Source: Bradysia coprophila (taxonomy: Eukaryota; Arthropoda; Insecta; Diptera; Sciaridae). Taken from it: a stretch of DNA of 64,000 nt. Below are positions 49,801-61,829 of this stretch, in pieces (position 1 is the first letter of the stretch; every line of letters begins with the position of its first letter). Both the position numbers and the translations under genes were made by a program. The DNA lies in NCBI RefSeq assembly GCF_014529535.1, contig NW_023503307.1, positions 704,797 to 768,796 of the forward strand. Direction: 5' to 3'. Under the pieces are notes generated by a model, which was not told the DNA's origin, ran no database searches, and saw only the letters and a list, made by a program, of their open reading frames with translations.

Positions 49801-52800
49801 TCTGTATATTGTACCCCATATACTTGACTGTAAAATCCATTATTATAATTAATAAACTCACAGCTTACACAAAAAAAATTGTTACAAACACTGCGACGAA
49901 ATAAGCATCTCTAAAATACTATCAAGATGTAGATTGCAGCAAACCAATATCTTATTACAAGATGTACTATTTTGATAGCAACGCCGCCACATTGGGAAAT
50001 GATTCCCTATTAAAATCACTTGCATCATTTTTCCTTCGTCGACGCTTCGCGAGTAATTGTAGATTGGGCCGTCCTTTGGAAGTTTTTATTTTACCGAGTA
50101 GTACAGAGTAGACATGCATATCAGTTCCTTATGAGGCCGCGGTTGAAGACGTATGCCAAATTGATACATTACCCAAAACCAAAAAAAAATGGTTTTTAGA
50201 CTAATTTTAGAGTCCCAAAAGGGTTCTAACGAGGATAAGCCTAGTCTACATCTCTGCCGGCATACTTTGTATAAAACCAAATTTAAATTGTTGTCAAAAT
50301 AAGTATCAGTCTCAATTGACGAACGGAATTTAAAAAAAAAACGAAAATTGAGTTGCATGGCAGGACAGGTCATTCAACAAAAATTTTATTGTTAAATTCC
50401 ATTCGACAATTAGGGCTAATACTTACTTTTGACAACAGTATGGATTTTCCACAAAGTGTACCGGCCGATATATCCGCTAGTCATACCCTCGTTAGGGTGC
50501 TATGGTTGAATGTCAGTTTCGCATGAATCGCGGCGTTCAGATCAAAAATAAATTTCGACAAATAGCTCAATTGTGGACAATTCATGAATGTAATTAGATA
50601 CAATGATGGAAAATTCGTGGTTTGATGACTCCTTCTTGCTGTTCTTAGCTTAAATTCTACCCATGTGTCAAAATGATTTCGATGGGAAGAGAAATTGTAA
50701 TTAAGACTCGTGTATATCTTCGTATTTTTTTATTTTGTGAATTCAGGTTACGATAGTTTCGTTGACGATTTACATAATACATTTCTTATATTATTGAAAA
50801 CAAAACGAAAATTTTATTAAAAATTGACTGTTACATACTATAAAATATGCATTGTGACCTTAACAAAATCGTTATCAAAAGTACATGATCCCCCGTTCAC
50901 TTTGACGATTCCAATCATGTTTTTTTGGATAGATTTCTTATGAGGTCGCATATTTTAAAGAGTTTAAGAAGTTGCTCATAAACTCTAATACTTAAGAATT
51001 TGCTATCAAGCTCCCTTTAAAAAAAATTAAAACAATTTAATGAGATGTACCCCGGAAACTCGTCTTTCGTCAATGTCAGTAACGTTGAAATTTATTTTTG
51101 GGGGTCTTGGCGAGTGTAGTATACAATGCGTGTTTAGTCTGTTTCATTGGTATAAAGAAAAATTCACAAAATTGGCCACTCTATGCCATGTTCCTTCGTC
51201 AAATTATTTTAAAATCTTCGAGGGAGCCAGATGACTGTCTTCGACATAGTAACGTGATCTTTTGTTATTTTGCAAACATTGTGTGATATGTAGGTAGATA
51301 CATTTGGCGCTTTAGATTCCTGTTTTGATTCGATCACACTTTTAACTTTTAATTATCAACATTGGTTTAAATCTAGACTAAATATTCAATTTTTTACACC
51401 CCTAGATCCACTCGATTTTGCAAAGCGTTTTTATGCATGACTCGTATTATTGTGGGCTCTCCCGAAACATACATTTATAATTTGATTAGCTTTTTTACCA
51501 ACCGTAAATCATTTTTTAGTTCCTTATTAATGGTTCAGGAGTCGTTAAAACTAAGATTTTAGAAGGAGAACCCAACAATTTTCTGGCTGTAAATGTAACT
51601 ATGAAAATTGTAGTTACATTCATCTACTTTTGTGAAACAGCAACTTTTCTGATTTTTCTCAATAATGAGTTCAGTTGGACTTGGACGAAAGTAAAGTTAT
51701 CCACGGATATAGCACTATAGGCCCAACGGAGCCTCCGTGCGCGATCTAACTCTCTCGTTGACTCGATAACAACCATTGGAAAATACTTCAAAAATTGAGC
51801 GATCAGTCGCAGGGCCTATTTTAAATAATTTTATTTACCAAAAATTACCAAAATTACTAGAATTTTCTAAAAACTAACAAAACTTACCAGAATTTTTTTT
51901 AGTAATTTTTGGTAAATTTAGTAATTTTGGTAGTTTTTCGTAAATAAAATTACTTAACATAGGCCCTGACAGTCGTTTTTCGTTAGAAAGACTGAAGGTT
52001 TAGCAATTGGTAATTGGAATAGGACAATATCGGAACTGGGATATGGAATGTCAGAGCTAATAAGTACTATTTGCGACAGAAACTGTCCACATTAAATGTT
52101 ATAAATTTTATAGTCTTCGGTATAAATCACGAGAAGAATGTTCATATCTAGTCTCAAAGAATCACTATAATCGGAACTTTTCAACGAGAGATCATAAAAA
52201 TGGTTAGAACCCCAAGAGCCATCCAGCTGAGCATAGTGCGAAAAGTAAAAATCTGCTTACTAACGTTCCAAAACCTTTGCATTTGAATGAAACCTCTTTC
52301 TAAAAAATTGCATGGTGAGTTTTTTAAGTGTTTGTGTAGTGTAACTGTGACTCGAACATAGCACTGGCAAATAGAAACAACTTTCAGTAAAATTAAAGTC
52401 GTAATGCCGCTGAATGAAATGTGACAAGGGGCAAAAAAAACGAATTTATACTCATTCACGACATTCTCACATCAAAAGAGCCTTTAAATCTCGATTGAAA
52501 TTATTTGTTCAATTCATTTGTTCATCTATTGATTCGCACGAAATTCCAAATTCTAAATTGACATAGGGGTGGAAAGTTGAAAAGTTTGTTGGTGAGAATT
52601 TGTGTTGATTAGAGGCGAAGCCGAGGTCAATAAACGGTCAGTAAAAGTGCCATTTTAGACGCATGTGGTAGTAGCATATAAAGTTAATTTTGATTTTCTT
52701 TTGTTTTATATAAATAACCCAGCATTTCGCTAAAAGAATCAAGAGCATTATTAAAATCTACAAAAAATACTGTCGACGTAAATTTAAACTTTATCGGTAG

Positions 52801-53069
52801 AAACACTTTTATTTGTTAATATATGGTGAGTAAGGTGAAATTACACTATGTGACTAGACTGCCATTTAAAAAAAAAACCTACCAGTAGATATATGTTTCA
52901 AATACATTACCTACTGGATGCTGTGACTTTATGCTGAATAATTAACTGACATTTTTGTACATCAAAAATATAAAATAAAGGAAAACAAAGTTTAAACCGC
53001 GAAGCCTAAACCATTTCGATAGAACGTCCCTAAACGCTAATCGACTTACAGCAATCGATTTTTTCTTTA
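46861..53069. other. AT-rich intergenic DNA
   Basis: About 6.2 kb between C3G and the 3' end of PGAP1. Apart from a small foldback at 51810-51968 and scattered simple repeats, no gene, RNA or long repeat could be supported. GAGGCGAAGCCGAGGTCAATAAAC near 52613 is nearly repeated at about 41996 in a C3G intron, so it belongs to some dispersed repeat. Confidence 0.55.
51810..51968. mobile_element. Small foldback element with CAGGGCCTA ends
   Basis: The left end CAGGGCCTATTTTAAATAAT and its near complement at the right (ATTACTTAACATAGGCCCTG) bound about 159 bp of degenerate AATTTACCAAAATT words. CAGGG ends are typical of hAT elements. The flanks share CAGTCG on both sides but with a one-base offset, so the target duplication is imperfect. 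It is most likely a hAT-type MITE. Confidence 0.6.
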
Positions 53070-56000
53070 CTAAGTTTCCACATTCATCGTTTCACCAAGC
53101 ATCGATTCAGCAAACAAACCTTCCCTGATTTTTTGAACCTTTTCTCTCAATTCTTTTTCAGCCGGTGTTTCTTCCACCGGAGCGTCCACTTTTCCGCACA
53201 CTTGATGTAGCGTAATTATGGCAAAAACGATGCTGATGATTGCATTTATCCGATAAACGGAATCTTGACAGTAAATGATTACGATGGCTGCGACGAAGTA
53301 CAGTACATTTGCCAGAAATTTGTATCCATTGCTGGATGCGGAAAAAAATGAAATTAATTCTTGGGAATGATGCTTCCGATAATTGAAACTTACATGTCTC
53401 TTGGGGTGGGCGACTGCCATATGTAACAAAGCGATATAAGAGTAAACACGGCAGGTAGCAGCGACGGATCTGCTTTCAACGAACGACTGTAACTACAGAA
53501 TGGATACATAAATATGCATTTTTGATCTGGAACGTTACTTCGCAGCTACTTACTGATAGTCATTGGCCCAGGTTATGACACTTGGTATGTTAAGCACGGC
53601 GAGTATGACTAGTAGTAGGAACAAAGTTAGATGGAAATGTAAATTGCTAAGCCCTTCAGCAATGCCGTCAAATTCCACCCGGCTCATAGTTTCCATATTC
53701 ATTTTATCCCGTTCGGCCTTTGCGTACTTCTCCTTGGTTTCACTTATCAATTTTTCTAGCTCTCTCGTCACTTCCGGATCTAAAACTATCGTTCGTGCAA
53801 GAGAAGCATTGGATAAAATGAGCATTGGTGTACTCACCAAAATCAGTCTCATCGGTGTTTTCAGCAACGGTATCCGAATTGGGTTTTTGTTTTTCGAGAA
53901 TTTCAAATTCATTTTCGTCCGTTTCATCGTTCTTAGTGTCCTGTTCATTGGCCTCATCCGCATCCTCAGTATTTTCGTTTGTATTTAAATTGTCGGACAG
54001 TAGCTCTTTTGCGTCTACATTGTTTTCATTTGCATTCAATTCATCAGGCTGACCTGGTTCGGTTGTTGAAGCGTCATCAGCATCGTCGTCATTTTGTTCG
54101 TCGGTGGATTTTCCGAATAATTTCTGAGCAATTAGTTTGGCTGTTTTGAAAATGAATTCCTCCAGATAATCTTCATACATTTTGGCCAGCTGAAAAGACA
54201 TTGGTAAAACTGGTCATAATATTGTAGCAAGTGGATGCAAAAATTTCTCAAGATTTGCTGTAATACTTCGCAATTGCGTCAGTAATGAACTGTAGCTACT
54301 CACCAAAATGAAATAAACAAAAACGGCACCAATGATCGCTAGCCCTCCGCAAGAAGCCATCGCTATAGAAATGAGTATAACGCCGATTGATATCGGAAAT
54401 TTTTGTATAATCGGTAGTAATACTCCCGATATTGTTGGCAATGGGAATCGGATCGCCCTAAAATTCAATATCTAATGAATGAGCTGTCCCGGTATAAAGT
54501 TTGTAAAGCCAATGGCAGTTTTCTGTTTACCGTATCAAGATCTTATACGCAATGTTTCCACTCAATGATATCAATGCCCACACTGCCCCAGTGAGTACCG
54601 TCAACAAAGCCAATGCGGATCCATGCATTATGATTGAAACAAGCAATGTGTGCTCAACGGGATCGGGATTCGGAAGTGACTCAGCCCAAAACAATACTTT
54701 CACGAATACCCGCGATGCTGTACGGGGTAAATGTCGAATTGGTCAACGCAGCTCACAGGCTTTCAATTACAATGTTAATCCATACCCGTTATGATGAAAA
54801 AACTGGAACAATTTATCAATGCTGAGTACAGTGCGCCACATTTGAATATCTCTTTGCTGGGCGTTAGCGATATTTGATGTTTAAATGCTAACAGCAAAAT
54901 AGCGACCAAGTGCGACGGTAACCAGTGAGAAAATTGTTGCACAATTCGCGCCAATGTCATTGCAAATGAGTTTTTTACCCTTGAATGGAAAGGCAACATG
55001 AATGTCTGTGCAATGCACCGTTAAATCGTAGTTCAACTTACGATATTTGATAACGACAATTCGGATCCAAATTCAGTTTAACCGTAACGGGATTCTCTGT
55101 GGTATTGTAGCTACTCGGTTTCGCCATTGGCACATTCAGTTGCATTATTTCGCTTTCCGTGTCGCTGTAACGGAAACAATAAACAATTTTCTTCCGGGAA
55201 AAGTGGATTTCTTTGACTTACGTAAAGTGATGGTAACGATCGAATCCTACCGTCCACGGAACGCATAGCTTTGCAACGGCATGATGCTGTTTCTTTGAAC
55301 AGGTTCTGGGTTTAACTTCTAATTCCAATGATTGATAAGCTTCTTCCAATCCTAAACGAATGTGAAACGACAAGAAATTGAGCAAAAAAGGAAATTCGGC
55401 GACCCAGACTGACAACCTACCAGTGACTTTGATTGTATACGCAATGCTGCCAACAAGAGTGTCGCTCAATAAAATTTTGTTTGAAAACGAATACCATTTG
55501 GGCATTGTCACTTCAATCTCTCGATCACCTTCACCATGGACATCTACGTTCAATTGAAGCTAAACAGATGGGACAGATATCAGATAACCAAACTGTCTAT
55601 GGTCAACTCTACGCGAGATTTTCACTTACCGGCTTAATAGTCGGACGAATTCGTAGAAGCACGTGAGTCCATGCCGGATATTGATGCTTGATTTTGTGAA
55701 GATCTATCGTAATGATGAGACGTTCGTACCGCCTCGATGGCACTTTTCTAGTTAAATGTGTCAACGATGTCGCTTCCGAGCTAAAAGGTGATAATTCGGT
55801 TAATAAATCACATTGCGTGCACCGACCGCAAATTTACCAGTATCGCATATTTGAAGTCACTTCTGTTGCAGCACAGCCGAATACCCAATCGTCTGTATCG
55901 ACATTGATAGCCTCAACATCTAGGATCTATAAATTTGGAGGTTTAAAGTACGGACATGTCAACCGAAATAAGGGAACGTACCTGAGTCTGCGGTATATCA

Positions 56001-58803
56001 TACAGTCGAATCATTTGATATCTTGTCTCTGTAATACCCGATTTAAAAACTTCGGTGAAAACTCTACGCGAATCTTCAACCCAGTCTCCCAGATCGTCAT
56101 GGTTGTGGACTAATTTGACCGAAGTTAATTTCCGAGGAACAGTTTTCGGCTGAAAGTTCAACGTTTTAATCACAAAACAGCGAATTTGAATTTTCCACAC
56201 TCACCGTGAAATAGTGTTTGGCTCTCTGTAACCGAACGCTTTTGTCTTCAATGAAATGTTGCCCTTGATTACGATTCTTAATCGGCTCGATTATGCTGTA
56301 CAAAAATCGATTGATGACAAGAGTTTGTTGCAGACACCAAACCGCGCACAAATGGTCAGTGGTCAGCCATACATTCGGTACGGATGTGGCCTTTAATTAC
56401 AAAATATGAAAATCAGATCAATTTGTGTGCCTTTCAAACACGCTGAAGACATACGATTGCATGAACGTCCGAAAATTTAGACCTCGTCAGAGCAGAATGT
56501 ACCAGTATGTCCCTGCTACCGCCACCAATTGTGATTAACAGTTTTTTGTTCAAAGGGTATGCGTCATCATTATCATCGGCTGTTACGGTCGTTAATTCCG
56601 CCGGACCAATCTGATTTATGCAGCAAGTGTTCGTTGTATTTTTCACTTCATTCATTTCGCTCCGGTTCAACGTCCAAAATGCATTGATTTTTCGATAAAA
56701 TATTTCGAAATAATTGTCGAGATTTAGAACTGGCCTGTCGACCGGTGTTGACAACATCACGACAGTGTTGATCAAATCAATTTTCTTGTAGTCGGTAAGC
56801 AAAGCTTGGGCGATTTTTCCGCCCATCGAATGACCAACAATGACAACACTTTTCGGCCCGTTCGGTAAATTTCGATAGAGATTGAGAACCGTATCAACAC
56901 ATGCACCCAAATAATCGGTCTGATCATCCAAGTAACCTCCGTATAGAGCGGAATATTCTTCATTGAAATCGACTGCAAAGACAATGAGAAGTTCAATTAA
57001 TAATGACTGCAAACAACCGAGCTTGTTGCTTTAACAGAAATTTTTCGTACCAGCAAAATAATCCAAATGTTCCGACCAGAGGTTGTCGATTCCTTTTCTC
57101 AACGCTACCGAAGCTAACGATCGGACCTGTTATTCAGCATTGAAGTCGAATAAAATTAATATCAGCTGCCACATCAATCAGGAATCATGGAATTTACCTG
57201 CTTATATGAGCCTCGATTTCCCGGTACAAATATTACCGGAGCTCCATCGAATTTCATGTTGCGTGCATTTTCGGTTAGTCGTCCCTCAGAATATGCGTAC
57301 AAATTGTACTTCGGAAAGTCCAGATTTGCGTCGAAATTTATTTTCTGTGGGGAAGAAAAGCGTGAATGCACAAGAGAGTGTAAAACTATCGATTCCGATG
57401 AGAATTTCTGAACGTTCTTGATACAATCGCTAAACCGAACTGGTGTGCATACGTTATTTTGCACCAGCTGGTCCCATTTGGAATTGTATGTGACCAGCTG
57501 GTGCAAAATAACGTATGCATACCAGTTCGGTTTAGCGATTGTAGTAGTGTTGCGCATTTTTCTTACGTGATTTCCACATTTTAACTTAAGTTTACATGAA
57601 AAACGTTGTGCGTTAATCAGCCAACCAAGAATAATCTATCGCATGAGAATTCCGATTGCTCTATTTCGAAAATTGAATGATCTGACTCCAAATGTCCGTC
57701 AGATTCAGTTCGGTTTTGAAAAGCGTTTTCTTACTGCATACACTTGCGTTTATGAAGTTACTAACATATTACGATGTGCTTCTATTAAGAATTGGGTCAG
57801 CCTTGAGTCTTGACTGCCACCAATGTAGTCAGATAAAATCATAAGTCGATAGAAGGTACGACATTGTAAGGCAGCCTGAATGATAGCGGCTGCTGGACCG
57901 TCTAAAACACTTGTTGCTTGGTTGATACATGTTACTAGTCGCCTCATCCTTCTGAACAACAACACATGTGTTGTAAAAACCACACAATAAACTGAAAACT
58001 GAAAATATCCTGTGCGACAGGTCGAACCAGTCCAAGAAACAAAAAAACAATTAAAAAAATTACCCTAAATACCGGAATAAACACAGTAAATTGACCTAAA
58101 TGATTATCGGTGAATCAATTATCTTCAGGCATAAAAGACGATTCTATGAAATCGACCTTAGAGCGTTAGGTAGTAGAGAACTTGAAAGTCTCGTATGTAA
58201 TTATTTCAATGTTGTATTGAAAATTTATGTCTTATGAAGATACATAATACACAAAGTTCAAGCGTCCTACACAGCTGCCTGGATTCACATTTTTAATAAT
58301 TCAGGTTTGACATTCTTTACGATAGGGAATAATAAATGAAGTAATGTGTATGAATTGAATCTACAAAGTTACAAGTGCGGATCAATGTAATAACCGTCGC
58401 TTGTAATTAGGCACATTGATGTAATGAAATACGAATTTTCAAGCACAGTTTGGCATTAAGTCTTAAGTTTATTTTAAGCCGAATCGGAAACGATCATTTT
58501 TTCTTCTGAATTTTGGAGAATTGCCCAAGTCATTAATCATTTCGTGTTAAATAACGTGGCCCGCAATATCACCGAAAAACGGTGATACATCAATTCCAAT
58601 TTGCCCACATTGAACCTTATCTCTAACATTTCTTAACCAAATAAATCGAACCAATTTAATGAACTTACCACATACTGTGGATACTCGAACATATAAGTCA
58701 TGTTGCAGACATTTTTTTCCGACACAGTAATTGTTACCAGAACTCCATATAAATACAAGCATAAACTAAACAACGACACAACAAAAAATAGTTTGGTCAA
58801 CAT
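53070..58803 (-). CDS. PGAP1: PGAP1, GPI inositol-deacylase, 18 exons, complete
   Basis: ER enzyme that removes the inositol acyl chain from GPI-anchored proteins. Exons in transcript order: 58803-58669, 57344-57198, 57126-57051, 56972-56455, 56390-56205, 56149-55982, 55926-55838, 55780-55630, 55559-55421, 55351-55222, 55164-55042, 54979-54786, 54717-54531, 54457-54304, 54189-53838, 53779-53554, 53492-53394, 53331-53070. They sum to 1111 codons plus TAG with every phase matching. The N-terminus has a membrane anchor, then CNMTYMFEYPQYV. Next come VPGNRGSYKQVRS, VDFNEEYSALYGG and the lipase nucleophile motif GHSMGG (about 56818-56835). TTDHLCAVWC in exon 5 probably carries the catalytic His. 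Exons 12-18 encode several hydrophobic helices. Exon 15 inserts a long Asp/Glu/Asn-rich loop. The ATG at 58803 is used because the longer frame begins with TTG. Human PGAP1 has about 920 residues. Confidence 0.95.
57345..58668 (-). other. PGAP1 intron 1
   Basis: This 1.3-kb intron lies between the exon encoding the N-terminal anchor and the exon starting KINFDANL. It contains a long hairpin (57421-57545) close to the 3' splice site. A 78-codon minus-strand frame at 57750-57983 has less AT-rich, protein-like composition but no recognized homology; it may be a transposon remnant. Confidence 0.7.
57421..57545. repeat. Near-perfect hairpin with about 51-bp arms
   Basis: The left arm starts ACAATCGCTAAACCGAACTG at about 57421 and ends ACCAGCTGGTC. 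The right arm starts GACCAGCTGGTGC and ends at about 57543 with the exact complement of the start. I see one mismatch (GTGTGCATACG against GTATGCATACG) and a loop of about 22 bp. It lies just upstream of the exon-2 acceptor of PGAP1. It could be a tiny foldback element or a transcribed hairpin. Confidence 0.85.
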
Positions 58804-60413
58804 TTTACTAAAAAATATATTTATGTCCAATCAATTCAATACACTGCGCTACATTAAAAAACTTAAATCGTTTTCGTGTTTGTTTTGATACGAAAGTTCT
58901 TTTTGTTTATATAGCGCACCAAATTATCTATATTGACAGTTTGCATGTCATAATTTTACTTTGTTTCCCAATGGTTTTCTTTCGATTAGGGTGACCAACA
59001 ACACTTCGATGGACATGGTTATATTAAAAAGACGTCATGCTACCAAATGAACAAACCAGGTACGATCTGTCCATACAAACCGGAGGAAATAGCGATTTCA
59101 TATAAAAAAACTCACCTTTCAATGATTTTTCTCCACTCCAAACAAATTTTGACAGTAGACCATACCTATAGAGTATACTTTCATCGAATTTCACCAGAAT
59201 ATTAAAATACCACTACAACTAGTCAATTTTAAAAATATATCTGGATGCCTTTAACGTCAACGCCCAATTTCGACTCTTCAGTATAACTCAACGGTTACCA
59301 CATCCACAATACCACCTTTTCACTTTCAAAAATATTCAGCTCGAGAATAACTCAACGGTTAATGCATACACTTTCGAAAATATTCAGCTCAGGGTTTAAA
59401 AATCTAATTTCAAATTTCCTCATACAGGTCTCCTCTTTAAGGACGTTCCTGGAATCACTGTAAAAATAAGGTATTATCACTTTTTCGTTTTATGTAAATA
59501 GAAATTTTTATTGTCACCACCGCAAAGATCAGCAATGGCACTGCCTTCGAGTCGGTCTTTTGAGATACGAAATTTAAAAATCAAAATCATTTCTTAGGAA
59601 ATTAAATTTTCGATCACATTGTCCATGAAAATATTGTTCGGTGAAGTGACAGAAGTGACCGACTTGCCGACAGCGTCAATCATTGAGAGTCCTGTGAAAT
59701 AGTGGTCAAATCCACGATCTATAGGATCTGATATTTCTAGACCCACAGATTCTGACAGCTGTTATATTGTATGAAATTTTTGAATTTATTCTCAGTTGGC
59801 GCATACGTATAACGACTAGTTTACTGGAACAAAAACCAAAAAACCATTCAATATGGAGACTGTCCAATTTATGGATCTGCAAATTATGTAGAATCTGTTG
59901 AAAACGAAAATGAGATAACTTCTCAATTTTTTTTAATCGTAGTCTTCGTTCGTAATTTTCCACGTCGTTTAGGAAAAACTTTGTTTCGAACTTATGCTAA
60001 AAGAAGGCTTTTTTAGCGAATTCGATTCCAGCACTCGCCTCCCGCTCGAACTGGAAACCTCTCATTCGCTAATTTGTTTTTCGGAGTATTATACCGAACG
60101 TGACACCAGAGAATATTGCACGCGTAATACTCTCTTGTATATTACATAGACACTCGTTGTACTTGTGTTATAACACGAGTGTATAACGATGGCAATATTC
60201 CCCGGTAGTAATGTACTATCAAGTTTTAGTATATATGAGTTGGAAATGCGATTAAACTGGTCACCCTAAACGTTACATATGATGGCGAATCCAGTTATTT
60301 CTATTGGGTTTTACACCTGAGTATGACAGTTCCTTTAAAAAAGATATCAAAACAACCTTTTGTTTATCAATGCAATTCCAACCAAATATTCAATTGAGTT
60401 AACGACAATTGAA
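58804..60413. other. Divergent intergenic region between PGAP1 and the MADF gene
   Basis: Both genes start at the edges of this stretch and point outward, so their promoters must lie here. Most of it is taken up by a hAT-like sequence (58987-60268). A duplication of about 75 bp (ATAACTCAACGGTTA ... AAAATATTCAGCTC) lies at about 59285-59395. No core promoter motif could be assigned with confidence. Confidence 0.5.
58987..60268. mobile_element. Possible hAT-like element, TAGGGTGACCA ends
   Basis: TAGGGTGACCA at 58987 is matched by its inverted form TGGTCACCCTA ending at 60268; the base before each end is also a T in the inverted sense. Such ends are common in hAT transposons. The flanking 8-mers do not match and no transposase frame is present, so this is a degraded or non-autonomous copy, or less likely a chance pair. 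Confidence 0.45.
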
Positions 60414-61366
60414 ATGGAACAAAGTGTGGATTCGGCCAATGATAAATATACTGTTGATGGTGATCTGTATCTAATAAAAACGATAAGTCGTTATCCAATA
60501 CTATGGGACCGAAAGAACTTCGATTCAGACCAGAGAAATGAAGTTTGGCAAAATTTGTCTAAAAAACTGGATTTAAAACGTAACTATAACCGGCATAGCC
60601 AATTTAATTTTGAAATTGAATTTTTGTACTAAGAATATGTTGTTTTGTCACAGTTGAATGGATGAAGAAGCGTTGGTCATATTTACGAGAGCAATACGTA
60701 CGGCATTTGAAACAAGTGAACAATTTGGAATCCGACAAACCTCTGAAGAAAAACTATAAATATTTCACGGAAATGTCCTTCCTGGCAAATCATATCCAAA
60801 TCCGTAACGGCAATTATCAAGACGTCATTTCTCACATTACAAACGGCGAAAAGATTGACAGTATTGAATTTACTGACCAAATCGAAGACAATGATGAGGA
60901 AGCAGACAAAGACCATGGCGTTGAGGGTGAATGTATTGATTTTGTTATAACCGAAAATGAACTCGAAGCGTACAATGACGACGACGACGAAAATATGTTT
61001 ATTGAGCTGTCTGACGAAGACGTTGAAACCATCTTACAACCAACCGATGATGTTCCATCAGTAAAAACGTCGGCAGGATTAGTAACGCAAACACCTGTGT
61101 CCAACAGCAGACCCATATCGAACAATCCAACGAAACAAACAAAAACTGCAACTGTGACTTATGAAGATTCTCTTGAGCTACAAAGTGAACAACGGTTGCC
61201 GTTAAACGGTGCTGAAAATGAAAGTTACCAAAAAATTACCAAAACAACCGAATCTAGATGCGAGGATGTAATTTTCGGTGAATTAGTGACTTCGATGCTG
61301 AAGAAAATGGATTCACCGTCCCGGAAACGAGCGAAAAAAGAAATTTTAAATATTTTGTTAAGTTGA
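60414..61366 (+). CDS. MADF-BESS domain protein (Adf1-like), 2 exons
   Basis: Exons 60414-60579 and 60654-61366 (74-bp intron GTAACT...TCACAG, splitting a Leu codon) give 292 codons. The N-terminal half is a MADF domain, a Myb/SANT-like DNA-binding fold: LIKTISRYPILWDRKNF, then VWQNLSKKLDL, then EWMKKRWSYLREQYVRHLKQ. The middle is acidic and disordered (YNDDDDENMFIELSDEDVE). The C-terminus, FGELVTSMLKKMDSPSRKRAKKEI, fits a BESS protein-interaction motif. This arrangement defines the large insect family of Adf1-related transcription regulators, which act in the nucleus. No specific orthologue is recognized. The first ATG in the frame, at 60414, is taken as the start. The gene diverges from PGAP1. 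Confidence 0.9.
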
Positions 61367-61829
61367 AAAAAAAAATGAAACTTGAAAGTAACATGACTAA
61401 TGGCAACGCACCAGTAGATTTCAGATATCACAGTCGGACTTTGGACAGTAATACATTTGACTTACATTTAGAAAAGCAAGTTCATAAAACTAAGATACTT
61501 TCCATGTCATTGTCAAGTGCAGTGCAAGTGCTGATGCGCTGCTAATAGTCATTGACTTTATAAGGCGACAATGAAGTAAGCAAAGTGATAAAGCTGGTTA
61601 AATTTACTTAATTTGTTAGGAAAATGTAAAAATCTTGCGCTGCTTTTACATGTGTCAATATCAATACAAAGTCGAAAAATGAAATCACGAATTTTAATAT
61701 AAATTCTCTCATTATAACTTGCGATACTTTCATTTTGTTGGAAGATTTGGTACTGTCGAAGAACCTACACCTTATAATAACCACAGTGTTTTTATACTTC
61801 TCAGATTTTCTCATTTTCTGAAATTATCC
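61367..61829. other. 3' flank of the MADF gene
   Basis: Probable 3' UTR followed by AT-rich DNA. No gene is supported, and no clear polyadenylation signal could be chosen. The stretch ends at the target duplication of the hAT-type MITE. Confidence 0.4.

Noticed and set aside
58804..58830. N-terminal extension of PGAP1 starting at 58830
   Set aside because: It would begin with TTG; the ATG at 58803 directly precedes the hydrophobic anchor and is the natural start.
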